From assembly GCA_028693165.1 (NCBI GenBank), contig JAQUVX010000006.1, forward strand, positions 1-64,000: a DNA stretch of 64,000 nucleotides, in the 5' to 3' direction. The notes beneath the pieces are model-generated. The model had not been told where the DNA came from. It saw only the letters and a list, made by a program, of their open reading frames with translations, and did not search any database. Source of the stretch: Lachnospiraceae bacterium (lineage in GTDB: Bacteria > Bacillota > Clostridia > Lachnospirales > Lachnospiraceae). Numbering within the stretch: the stretch's first letter is position 1; each line of letters opens with the position of its first letter. A program made the position numbers and the translations under genes. Positions 26,543 through 33,702 of the stretch are shown piece by piece.

Positions 26543-27297
26543 CAAGCCTTCCCCTTTCGGTACGCGTGGGTGAACGTTTCATCGTACAGCTTCGACAAGG
26601 CAAACTCGTCTCCCAAAAATCTGCCCACCGTCACAAGCGCCGTCTTCCGAATGCCCGCCGCCTGCACCTTCGCCGCGATATCTGTGAGCGTTCCCTGCAC
26701 AATTTTTTCATCCTGCCAGGATGCCTTGTACACCACCGCCGCCGGGGTATCCGCCGGATATCCGCCCTGCTGCAGCCGCCTGCTCAGCTCGTCCATCTGC
26801 CCGACGCTCAGGAAAATGATCATGGTCGCCTGATGCGCCGCCAATGCCTCGATCTGTTCCTTTTCCGGCATGGGGGTTCTGCCCTCCATGCGGGTCAGAA
26901 TAACGGTCTGGCTGACTTCCGGAAGTGTATATTCCCGCTTCATCGCCGCGGCCGCCGCCAGAAACGAGCTGACTCCCGGCACCACATCATAGGCAATGCC
27001 CAGACGGTCAAGCTCCGTCATCTGTTCCCGATGCGCCCCGTAGATCGAAGGGTCGCCGGTATGCACCCGCACCACCTGTCTGCCCTGTTCCTCGCCCGCC
27101 TGCATCACGGAGATCACTTCTGGAAGCGTCATCGTGGCGCTGTTGTAAATCTCCGCCTCCGGCTTTGCGCCCTGCAGCACCTGGGGATTGACCAGAGAGC
27201 CTGCATAAATAATGATATCTGCCTCATCGATCAGCCGTTTTCCTTTCAATGTAATCAGCTCCGGGTCACCGGGACCCGCTCCGATAAAATGTATCAT
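26542..27297 (-). CDS. cbiF: (cobalt-)precorrin-4 C11-methyltransferase CbiF/CobM
   Basis: CbiF transfers a methyl group from SAM to C11 of the corrin ring. The 251-aa protein opens IHFIGAGPGDPELITLKG, then IIIYAGSLVNP, RVHTGDPSIYGAHREQM and VPGVSSFLAAAAAM, the standard tetrapyrrole methylase core in the C11 subfamily form. An upstream open frame of 18 codons is rejected because GGAGG stands 7-8 bp before ATG 27297. It overlaps cobQ by one base (TGATG). Confidence 0.94.
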   Translation of the reverse strand: MIHFIGAGPGDPELITLKGKRLIDEADIIIYAGSLVNPQVLQGAKPEAEIYNSATMTLPEVISVMQAGEEQGRQVVRVHTGDPSIYGAHREQMTELDRLGIAYDVVPGVSSFLAAAAAMKREYTLPEVSQTVILTRMEGRTPMPEKEQIEALAAHQATMIIFLSVGQMDELSRRLQQGGYPADTPAAVVYKASWQDEKIVQGTLTDIAAKVQAAGIRKTALVTVGRFLGDEFALSKLYDETFTHAYRKGKA

Positions 27298-27351
27298 GGG
27301 TTTTCCTCCATCCTGACTGCCGCCGCATAACCGGCCGGCCTCTATGTGCAA

Positions 27352-28428
27352 TTACTGTAATTTTTCATAAGCATCAATCTGAATTTCTGCAAAAGTGCTG
27401 TTCTCCAGATAGACGGTGTAAGCCATCTCCAGCAGCGGAAACAGCATGACCGCACCGGTTCCCTCGCCCAGGGCCAGCGCCCCATAAATGACCGGCTCCA
27501 GCCCAAGCTTCTCCATCGCAAGACGACAGGCCGGCTCTTTTCCCAAATGGGAGGGCAGGATGTAATCCGTGACCTGCGGGCAGAATGCCTGGGCCAGAAG
27601 CGCCGCCACCGCCGAGATCATCCCGTCCAGCACGACCGGAATCCCATAAATGGCCCCGCCCAGCAAAAGTCCCGTCATTCCGGCAATGTCAAAGCCGCCC
27701 AGTGCCGCCAATGCAGGAAGGGGTCTGGACGCATCCGGCTGATGCAGGCGGATCGCATCCTCGATAACCTGGATTTTCCGCTGCAGTCCGTCTCCGGACA
27801 AGCCTGCGCCGCGCCCGGTCACCGCCTCCACCGGCTGCCCCAGCAGAACACTGGCCAGTGCACTGCTGGTCGTGGTATTGCCGATCCCCATCTCGCCTAC
27901 AGCGAGCAGATCATATCCGGCATCCTTAAGCTCTCCCGCCAGCGCAATCCCCGTATGGATTGCCTCCAGCGCCTGTTCCTCGCTCATGGCCGGCTCCCTG
28001 CGCAGATTCGCAGTCCCGCGGGCGATCTTGCAATTTCGCACCCCCGGCTCCCGAATCTCGCCTGCAACCCCCATGTCCACCGGAAGCACATCGGCTCCGG
28101 CCACCGCCGCCATGCGGTTGACGCTTGCAATGCCTTTTGCAAAATTTTCCGTCACCACGGCGGTCACGCTGCTGTCCGTCTGGGTCACGCCCTCCGCGAC
28201 CACGCCATTGTCCGCACAGAATACGACCACGGCTTTTCGCTCCAGCGACACCGCCTCGGTTTTCTGAATCCCGGCAATCTTCGTGATCATCTTCTCAAAC
28301 TGCCCCAGCCCCTCCAGCGGTTTTGCGATTCCGTCCCAATGCCTGCGCGCCGCGTCCATCGACGCCGGATCCGCCGGATGAATATTTTTGCAAAGGCAGG
28401 CAAGCTGCTGCCGATAATAAGTTTCCAT
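27352..28428 (-). CDS. cobT: nicotinate-nucleotide:dimethylbenzimidazole phosphoribosyltransferase CobT
   Basis: CobT activates the lower-ligand base by making alpha-ribazole phosphate. The 358-aa protein has GLGQFEKMITKIAG, VFCADNGVVAEGVTQT, VDMGVAGE, GEMGIGNTTTSSAL, TGRGAGLSGDGLQRK and the catalytic Glu region LALGEGTGAVMLFPLLEMA. The frame extends 16 codons upstream; ATG at 28428 with AAAGGAG upstream is chosen. It lies between cbiH and cbiF, coupling lower-ligand activation with ring synthesis. Confidence 0.95.
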   Translation of the reverse strand: METYYRQQLACLCKNIHPADPASMDAARRHWDGIAKPLEGLGQFEKMITKIAGIQKTEAVSLERKAVVVFCADNGVVAEGVTQTDSSVTAVVTENFAKGIASVNRMAAVAGADVLPVDMGVAGEIREPGVRNCKIARGTANLRREPAMSEEQALEAIHTGIALAGELKDAGYDLLAVGEMGIGNTTTSSALASVLLGQPVEAVTGRGAGLSGDGLQRKIQVIEDAIRLHQPDASRPLPALAALGGFDIAGMTGLLLGGAIYGIPVVLDGMISAVAALLAQAFCPQVTDYILPSHLGKEPACRLAMEKLGLEPVIYGALALGEGTGAVMLFPLLEMAYTVYLENSTFAEIQIDAYEKLQ

Positions 28429-28468
28429 TATTGTGTCACTCCTTTTGTGCATGATCTGGCTGGCCCTG

Positions 28469-29290
28469 TCAGCCAATCTTATATCCCCGCGGCGTCACCA
28501 TTCGGCCGCCGATCACCTTCGTCTGCGAATTGCCGATGAACACGGTGGTAAACATATCCACCTGGCGATCCTTTAACTGGGAAAGTGTCATCACTTCCGC
28601 CATCTCGCCTTCCCGACCGATCTGGCTGACAATTCCGCAGACCCGCTCGCCGTCCAGCTCCTCCATCATGATCTCGCAGGCCCGCCGCAGATAATCCGCA
28701 CGCTTTTTGCTGGACGGATTGTAGATGCAGACTGCAAAGTCCCCCGCCGCCGCACAGCGCAGACGTTTTTCAATCTTCTCCCACGGAGTCAGCAGATCAC
28801 TCAGACTGATGACCGCAAAATCATGCATCAGCGGAGCGCCAAGCACCGCACCGCCAGCCAGCGCCGCAGTCACGCCGGAAATCACATTGACCCGGCAGTC
28901 AGGGTATTCCTCGCCCAGCTCCAGCATCAGCCCGGACATGCCATACACCCCCGCATCTCCGCTGCAAACCATCGCCACACGCTTGCCCTTTCGCGCCTCC
29001 TCAAATGCCATGCGGCACCGATCCACCTCCTGACGCATGGGCGTCGTCAGATATTCCTTTTCCGGAAACATCGTCTGAAGCAGCTCCACATATACAGTAT
29101 ATCCCACAATCATGTCACTTTGCTCCAGCGCCTGCCGCGCCTCCAGCGTCATCTGCTCCATGCTCCCCGGCCCCATGCCGATTACGTCGATGTGACGTAA
29201 GGCTTCTGCCTGCATTTCTGCTTCTGTTCCTGCTTCCGTTCCTGCTTCCTTCATATAACGCGCATCCTGATATTCGCCCAGTCCCTTCAT
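28469..29290 (-). CDS. cbiH: (cobalt-)precorrin-3B C17-methyltransferase CbiH/CobJ
   Basis: CbiH methylates C17 and drives ring contraction. The roughly 273-aa protein has VIGMGPGSMEQMTLEARQAL, MIVGYTVYVELL, VCSGDAGVYGMSGLMLEL, GVTAALAGGAVLGAPL and IYNPSSKKR, typical of the family. The family core starts near residue 34: a Glu/Ala/Thr-rich N-terminal extension with tandem EAGTEAGTEAE precedes it, so a start further inside cannot be excluded. ATG 29290 has AGAGGTGG 8 bp upstream; the longer frame would use GTG 29302. Confidence 0.93.
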   Translation of the reverse strand: MKGLGEYQDARYMKEAGTEAGTEAEMQAEALRHIDVIGMGPGSMEQMTLEARQALEQSDMIVGYTVYVELLQTMFPEKEYLTTPMRQEVDRCRMAFEEARKGKRVAMVCSGDAGVYGMSGLMLELGEEYPDCRVNVISGVTAALAGGAVLGAPLMHDFAVISLSDLLTPWEKIEKRLRCAAAGDFAVCIYNPSSKKRADYLRRACEIMMEELDGERVCGIVSQIGREGEMAEVMTLSQLKDRQVDMFTTVFIGNSQTKVIGGRMVTPRGYKIG

Positions 29291-29389
29291 CACGCATTCC
29301 ACCTCTTATCTATTTTCTCAAATGTTAGTCCGATTTCAATTCTTACCTGATGTATCATAGCATATCACTCATTATTTTGCATCAAAATA

Positions 29390-29424
29390 CGGGCAAAATC
29401 GCTTCCTGTCCGCGATTTTGCCCG
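29390..29424. repeat. perfect 13-bp inverted repeat
   Basis: CGGGCAAAATCGC (29390-29402) and its exact complement (29412-29424) flank a 9-nt loop. Neither side has a strong T-run, so it is not a clear terminator. Confidence 0.8.
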
Positions 29425-29446
29425 TTGGTTGCACCTGTTCTTTTCC

Positions 29447-29694
29447 TTTTTGGTAGCCAGCACATCATCTGGCATATTTTTACCAAATATATACTCCCAC
29501 TGTGAAGGATAGCAAGCTGTTTTGGTAATTGGCCTCCTAAAACAATATCCGCTACCAAAAAAATCCTCGAAATCAAGAAATTTTTGGTAGCCCAGCATCA
29601 ATAAGCCGCAAAACTACCAAAACACGCTATTTTCCATGGTTGGAAGCCACTAATTTTGGTAATTTGCAGGGTAATTAGATGGAAATTACCAAAA
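29447..29694. repeat. interspersed TTTTGGTA(GCC/ATT) repeat cluster A
   Basis: Eight copies of TTTTGGTAGCC or TTTTGGTAATT occur in 248 bp, at about 29447, 29481(-), 29520, 29551(-), 29581, 29614(-), 29654 and 29684(-), where (-) marks the complementary orientation. Neighbouring copies can pair, for example GCTACCAAAAA (29551) with TTTTTGGTAGC (29581). The same motif recurs in the gene-free stretch at 42697-42875. Confidence 0.75.
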
Positions 29695-29755
29695 CATCGA
29701 ACATGTAGCGCTGCGAGGAGTACAATCCAAACGCCCTGCTCCGCCCCGCTCAACC

Positions 29756-30211
29756 TCATACAAGCTTCTTCATCTCCAGATACGGCAAAACATCATATCC
29801 GCACTTCTCATACAGTTTCACGGCCCCTTCGTTCTCCGCCTCGGCCTCCAGGCGGAAGATCACGCCGGGGTACTTATCCTCAATAAATTCAAAAAACTGT
29901 CGGCCCATCCCCAATCCGCGGCACTCCGGTTTCAGATAAATATCCTCGATCCAGATGCAGGGTCTCCCGAATTCTGTGGAAAAGCTCTTGGCAAGCATTG
30001 CGTAGCCCCCGATTTCGGATCCTGTTTCCAAACCCACCTCAAAAACATAGCCCTCAATATAAGGATTCTCGCTGACACACTGTTCAAAATCACTGCAAAA
30101 AATCTCTTCCGATCCATCGCTTAACACCGCCGGTGATGCATAAAATACGCGCATCATAGCAAGCACACACTCCCGATCCTTCGCAAGCATTTCCCTGATT
30201 CCTGTATTCAT
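29756..30211 (-). CDS. GNAT-family N-acetyltransferase
   Basis: The 151-aa protein has a GNAT fold: EIGGYAMLAKSFS (beta 4), IEDIYLKPECRGLGMGRQFFEFIE containing the acetyl-CoA loop RGLGMG, and VKLYEKCGYDVLPYLEM at the C terminus. The acceptor is unknown. The start has AGGAGGG 10 bp upstream. It is the last gene of a small accessory group (HTH-desulfoferrodoxin, DUF3781-like, SRPBCC, GNAT). Confidence 0.88.
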   Translation of the reverse strand: MNTGIREMLAKDRECVLAMMRVFYASPAVLSDGSEEIFCSDFEQCVSENPYIEGYVFEVGLETGSEIGGYAMLAKSFSTEFGRPCIWIEDIYLKPECRGLGMGRQFFEFIEDKYPGVIFRLEAEAENEGAVKLYEKCGYDVLPYLEMKKLV

Positions 30212-30228
30212 TTCTTAGTTCCCTCCTG

Positions 30229-30340
30229 TTTCAACGTCGTTACCAAATCCCTCACGTCGTTTCCTTCTCTTTCAACGTCATTACCAAATCCCACGCGTCG
30301 TTTCCTTCTCTTTCAGCACCTTCATCAAATCCTGCACATA
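30229..30340. repeat. 41-bp tandem repeat covering the 3' end of the SRPBCC gene
   Basis: A unit beginning TTTCAACGTCRTTACCAAATCC is present at 30229-30269 and 30270-30310 with few differences. A degenerate third copy begins at 30311 inside the coding region. The SRPBCC stop codon (30281) lies within the second unit, so the array looks like a duplicated gene end. Confidence 0.75.
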
Positions 30341-30700
30341 CTGTGCCTGCTGCTTCTTTAAATACCCCTTAACAAATGGCTTCATGATCAACTTCTTCGC
30401 CGTGACATCTTCGGTGAAATCGATCACGGTCTGACCGTCCTTGTTCGAAAAAAGTCCCGTCCAATGCCCCTTCAGGTTCTCATTTTCCATGTCAAATTCC
30501 CAGCGTCTGCACACTTCTTTTGCCGTGGTGGTAAAGCTTGTGGTGTATCCTTCCTTCGTGTATTCGACAAATTGATGCTCATTTACAACCTCAATTCTGC
30601 TCAAATCACTGCGCCAGGCATATTGTTCCAGAGACGTTACCACGTCCCACACGGTTTGAATATCATTTGAAAATACTGCTGTTGCATTGGAAACTGCCAT
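30281..30700 (-). CDS. SRPBCC-family (START-like) protein
   Basis: The 139-aa protein shows the pattern of small polyketide-cyclase/START-like proteins: SNATAVFSNDIQTVWDVVTSLEQYAWRSDL at the N terminus, alternating strands in the middle (WTGLFSNKDGQTVIDFTEDV) and a long C-terminal helix (KGYLKKQQAQYVQDLMKVLKE). Members bind hydrophobic ligands; no substrate can be named. The start is supported by AAGGGGGA 7 bp upstream. Its last residues are encoded within a tandem repeat, so the C terminus may be a recent replacement. Confidence 0.8.
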   Translation of the reverse strand: MAVSNATAVFSNDIQTVWDVVTSLEQYAWRSDLSRIEVVNEHQFVEYTKEGYTTSFTTTAKEVCRRWEFDMENENLKGHWTGLFSNKDGQTVIDFTEDVTAKKLIMKPFVKGYLKKQQAQYVQDLMKVLKEKETTRGIW

Positions 30701-30712
30701 ACAGATTCCCCC

Positions 30713-30964
30713 TTATCCCTTCTTTTTATGCGCAGTTATAATCGTAAAACTATAGGCATTCACCGTAATCACGCACCCATCGACCGCGATATACCAGTTC
30801 TTTCCATTCCGCGTAATCTCCGCGCCCGACGATTCGATCTTTTCTCTGCACCAGGCAACGACATCCGCGGTATCCAGAGACAGATTTTTCCGAATGCGTC
30901 CGATGCCAAGCGCGGTAGTATGCAGCCGCGCCAGACTGCTCCGTAATGCTTCGGCAGTATCCAT
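30713..30964 (-). CDS. DUF3781-like small protein
   Basis: The 83-aa protein reads LARLHTTALGIGRIRKNL, DVVAWCREKIESSGAEI, GKNWYIAVDGCVITVNAYSFTIITAHKKKG. This pattern matches, from memory, the DUF3781 family of small cytoplasmic proteins with no known function. ATG at 30964 follows AAAGGAAG and is preferred to an upstream frame that begins 17 codons earlier. It lies 12 bp before the SRPBCC gene and 47 bp after the HTH gene, so the three are probably cotranscribed. Confidence 0.75.
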   Translation of the reverse strand: MDTAEALRSSLARLHTTALGIGRIRKNLSLDTADVVAWCREKIESSGAEITRNGKNWYIAVDGCVITVNAYSFTIITAHKKKG

Positions 30965-31011
30965 TTTTCTTCCTTTCAAGCCATGATAAAAGTGCCATGA
31001 TAAAAAAGCCA

Positions 31012-31593
31012 TCACAACCGCTTCCGAAACAATCCATGCCGGTTGCAGTACCCATACAGCATCCCATGTCCACGTTTCCTGAAACGGACGATCACATCCT
31101 GTTCCGGGTAGAGCTTGACCATCTCGCAGGTGTCGGATGTGACATACGCCAAAAACGAAATGTAATGGGTCTTCTCCATCGGATGCTGCATACTGACTGC
31201 ATATTCATGTTCGATGAGCTCGACCTTTATCTCATGCTGTTCGTCATCAGGCTCCGTTTCCAGTTCATGCAGTGTAATCCCACAGCACGAATAACTGCCT
31301 TTCCCCACCGCCGTAATGATGTTTCCGCAGACCGGGCAGACGTAAAACAGCATTTTCTTCATGTTGGCAGAACGATTTTCATTTTCCTTGTACTCCCCGG
31401 TCAGAAGCTCTGCAACAGAGACATCCAGCGCCCTGGCCAGCTCGTCAATGATCCCGATATCCGGAAGTCCACGATTCGTCTCCCATTTTGAAACGGTCTT
31501 GTCGCTGACCAGAATGCATTCCGCCAGCTCCTTCTGCGTCATTTTTTTCTTTTCCCGCAATTCTTTTATGATACTTCCTGTTACATAATTCAT
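31012..31593 (-). CDS. HTH regulator fused to a complete desulfoferrodoxin (Dx + superoxide reductase domain)
   Basis: The 193-aa protein has an XRE-type HTH at 5-65 (LREKKKMTQKELAECILVSDKTVSKWE). A desulforedoxin-like iron site follows with CPVCGN and YSCCGITL (Cys86, 89, 103, 104). The C-terminal superoxide reductase domain keeps HPMEKTHYI (His137, His143) and YCNRHGLF (Cys183, His186), plus His120 at the expected fourth-His position. The centre II ligand set therefore appears complete. A redox- or superoxide-responsive repressor, or a regulated reductase, is inferred. It heads the accessory group with DUF3781, SRPBCC and GNAT genes. Confidence 0.88.
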   Translation of the reverse strand: MNYVTGSIIKELREKKKMTQKELAECILVSDKTVSKWETNRGLPDIGIIDELARALDVSVAELLTGEYKENENRSANMKKMLFYVCPVCGNIITAVGKGSYSCCGITLHELETEPDDEQHEIKVELIEHEYAVSMQHPMEKTHYISFLAYVTSDTCEMVKLYPEQDVIVRFRKRGHGMLYGYCNRHGLFRKRL

Positions 31594-31755
31594 ACGACAT
31601 GCTCACTTTCTTTTCTTCCAATTTCCCCCGGCAGTCCGCCGAAGGCCAGATCTTCCAGAAGATGAGCTAAGTATAAAATCTCCCGGCTCGCCCCGCAACC
31701 TGCGAAGCGTAGAGTCCCAACAGCCCGGCACGCAATCTCCCCGAATGATGCACAA

Positions 31756-31784
31756 AGAGCACAGGCCATCCCAGCCCATGCTCT
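31756..31784 (-). terminator. probable terminator after apt
   Basis: On the minus strand AGAGCATGGGC pairs with GCCTGTGCTCT (two G-U pairs) and is followed by TTTGTG. It lies 10 bp after the apt stop. Confidence 0.5.
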
Positions 31785-31793
31785 CTATCGATC

Positions 31794-32318
31794 CTATTTT
31801 CCTTCGTACACAATCGCCGAGTCCACGTCATATCCCTTCAGGCATTCACGGCCGTTCAGCCCGGCCAGTTCCATGATGAAGCAAATCTTGACCACTTCCC
31901 CGCCCAGTTCTTCGATCAGGCGAATGATGGCAGCCATCGTGCCGCCGGTCGCGATCAGGTCGTCGATGATGACCACCTTCTGGCCCGGTTTGATGGCATC
32001 CTTGTGAATCTCGATCTCTGCGGTGCCGTATTCCAGATCGTATTTTGCACAGACCGTCTCCCGCGGCAGCTTGCCCTTCTTGCGGATCGGCACGAAGCTC
32101 TTGTGATCCACATAAGCCACCGGCATTCCGAAGATGAAACCGCGGGCCTCCGGCCCCACCACCACATCAAACTCCACGCCATGCAGCATCTCAAGGAGTT
32201 TGTCAATCGCCAGATGCAGTCCGTCTGCATCCTGCAAAATCGTGGTCACGTCGCGGAAAATAATGCCCGGCTCCGGAAAATCAGGGATACTCTTCACATA
32301 ATCTGCTAACTGTTTCAT
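31794..32318 (-). CDS. apt: adenine phosphoribosyltransferase
   Basis: Apt salvages adenine to AMP using PRPP. The 174-aa protein has the usual length and the motifs IPDFPEPGIIFRDVT, GPEARGFIFG, KLPRETVCAKYDLEYG and the PRPP loop VVIIDDLIATGGTMAA. The start is preceded by AGAGAGGA. In many Firmicutes apt lies just upstream of relA; here it is separated and follows the GHL10 gene by 64 bp. Confidence 0.97.
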   Translation of the reverse strand: MKQLADYVKSIPDFPEPGIIFRDVTTILQDADGLHLAIDKLLEMLHGVEFDVVVGPEARGFIFGMPVAYVDHKSFVPIRKKGKLPRETVCAKYDLEYGTAEIEIHKDAIKPGQKVVIIDDLIATGGTMAAIIRLIEELGGEVVKICFIMELAGLNGRECLKGYDVDSAIVYEGK

Positions 32319-32382
32319 CGTTTCTTGTTCCTCTCTTCTCTGTCATCAAATTTCGGCTGGGATCTGGCTCAGCGAAAAGCAC

Positions 32383-33612
32383 TTATCGGAAAACACTCAT
32401 CAACTGCTCTACTTCCTTCTGACACGCTTCCTCCTGGAAGGAACTGTACGCGTAGAAGCAGTATCCGGAAACCTCTCCGGTCGCCCGGCCCGCCTCCACC
32501 TGGCGTTTCATGATGTCATCGTAGCGCAGCCACTCCGACACGTCGTTGTTGTCCGCGGTATTCGATCCGGTCTTGTACATGGCAAGCCCCAGATACAGCC
32601 TTGCATTTCCCCGCTTCTTCAGCGCAGTCCAGGTTCGCAGGTTGTTGGAAAATGCAAACGGCGCGGTTTTCCCGCTGCTTAGCTTGTGTTCAAATCCCCA
32701 GTAAATCTGAGGCATAATGTAATCGATATAGCCATCCTGTGACATCCAGGTATCCACGTCCGCAAACAGCCTGTTGTCACTGCGCAGATGATCCACATAC
32801 CCCTCTGGGCTGATGCCGAACTGTACCGCCGGCTTCACCGCCTTGATCGTGCTGTAGACGCTGCGGATCAGACTGTTGATGTTCTCACGGCGCCAGTTGG
32901 TGATCGTCATCCGGCTGCCGGACGCCTCATACTCCGGCTTATCAAACCAGCGGCCCGGGTCATCGTTGTCTACCTCCGGGTAGAAATAATCATCAAAATG
33001 AATTCCGTCCACATCATAATTCTGCACCACTTCCCGCACTCCATTCACGATCAGGTCACGAACCTGCGGAACAGCCGGATTCAAGTAGTAGGCACCATTC
33101 TGCTTCAGCACCCAGCGGTCATTCGCCGGATCGCTGTCGCTCAGCCAGACCTTCGCCGGACTCTGCGCTGAAACCTGATCCCAGGTATTGTGGTATCCGG
33201 TCACGCGATACGGATTGATCCACGCATGGAACTGCAATCCCTTGCTGTGGGCCGCCTGCACAAAATACGCCAGCGGGTCATACCCCGGATTCTCCCCCTG
33301 CGTTCCCGTCAGGAAACGGGACCAGGGAAAATAGGAGGACGGATACAATGCATCGGCATCCGGCCGCACATGGACAAAGACCGCGTTCATCTTCAAATCC
33401 ACGCAGCGAAGCAGCATCCGATCCACCGAGGCCCGAAACTCCGCCTCTGCCGTCGGCAGCTTCTCCCAGTCCAGATAGGAGATCCAGACTCCCCGCAGCT
33501 CATTCTCATCCTTCGTCTTCATGGCGGTCGCCGCCATCGACTGCATCGACATGCTGCCCACCAATAAAATACAAGTCAGTAAATAACAGAATATTCTTCG
33601 TTTGTTGTTCAT
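32383..33612 (-). CDS. secreted GHL10 family (UPF0748/DUF187) glycoside hydrolase-like protein
   Basis: The 409-aa protein starts with a signal peptide (NNKRRIFCYLLTCILLVGSM to SMAATA). It continues with the GHL10 TIM-barrel motifs ELRGVWISYLDWEKLP, MNAVFVHVRPDADALYPS, FHAWINPYRVT, VVQNYDVDGIHFDDYFYP and YIDYIMPQIYWGFEH. The acidic pair in DGIHFDDYFYP lies where the family places its putative catalytic residues. Family members act on polysaccharides or peptidoglycan-related glycans; the substrate is not known. A clear promoter lies upstream and the LacI regulator gene precedes it. Confidence 0.88.
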   Translation of the reverse strand: MNNKRRIFCYLLTCILLVGSMSMQSMAATAMKTKDENELRGVWISYLDWEKLPTAEAEFRASVDRMLLRCVDLKMNAVFVHVRPDADALYPSSYFPWSRFLTGTQGENPGYDPLAYFVQAAHSKGLQFHAWINPYRVTGYHNTWDQVSAQSPAKVWLSDSDPANDRWVLKQNGAYYLNPAVPQVRDLIVNGVREVVQNYDVDGIHFDDYFYPEVDNDDPGRWFDKPEYEASGSRMTITNWRRENINSLIRSVYSTIKAVKPAVQFGISPEGYVDHLRSDNRLFADVDTWMSQDGYIDYIMPQIYWGFEHKLSSGKTAPFAFSNNLRTWTALKKRGNARLYLGLAMYKTGSNTADNNDVSEWLRYDDIMKRQVEAGRATGEVSGYCFYAYSSFQEEACQKEVEQLMSVFR

Positions 33613-33657
33613 ATACCCTCCCGGCTTTCTTTTTTCCAGTAACTGCCAGATATGGAT

Positions 33658-33686
33658 AGTATAGCAAATTCTATGGGAAAGAACAA
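33658..33686 (-). promoter_or_regulatory. promoter of the GHL10 gene
   Basis: TTGTTC (33681-33686) and TATACT (33658-33663) are 17 bp apart on the minus strand, about 45 bp before the start codon. Confidence 0.6.
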
Positions 33687-33702
33687 CAACTTAAGAAACT
33701 CT

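Larger units (their letters stand above)
29303..29755. other. gene-free stretch upstream of the cobalamin cluster
   Basis: No convincing gene is seen. It holds a 13-bp perfect inverted repeat (29390-29424) and eight copies of a TTTTGGTA motif in alternating orientation (29447-29694). The B12-box and the other conserved blocks of a cobalamin riboswitch were looked for on the minus strand and not found. Two overlapping minus-strand frames of 64-78 codons (29365-29601) lack an SD and consist largely of the repeats. Confidence 0.6.

Noticed and set aside
29365-29601. 78-codon minus-strand frame (and an overlapping 64-codon one)
   Set aside because: No SD precedes either start and most of the sequence is the TTTTGGTA repeat cluster.
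29447-29694. CRISPR array
   Set aside because: Repeats are short, alternate in orientation and have irregular spacing; no cas genes are present.
29303-29755. cobalamin riboswitch upstream of cbiH
   Set aside because: None of the conserved B12-box blocks were found by eye on the minus strand.
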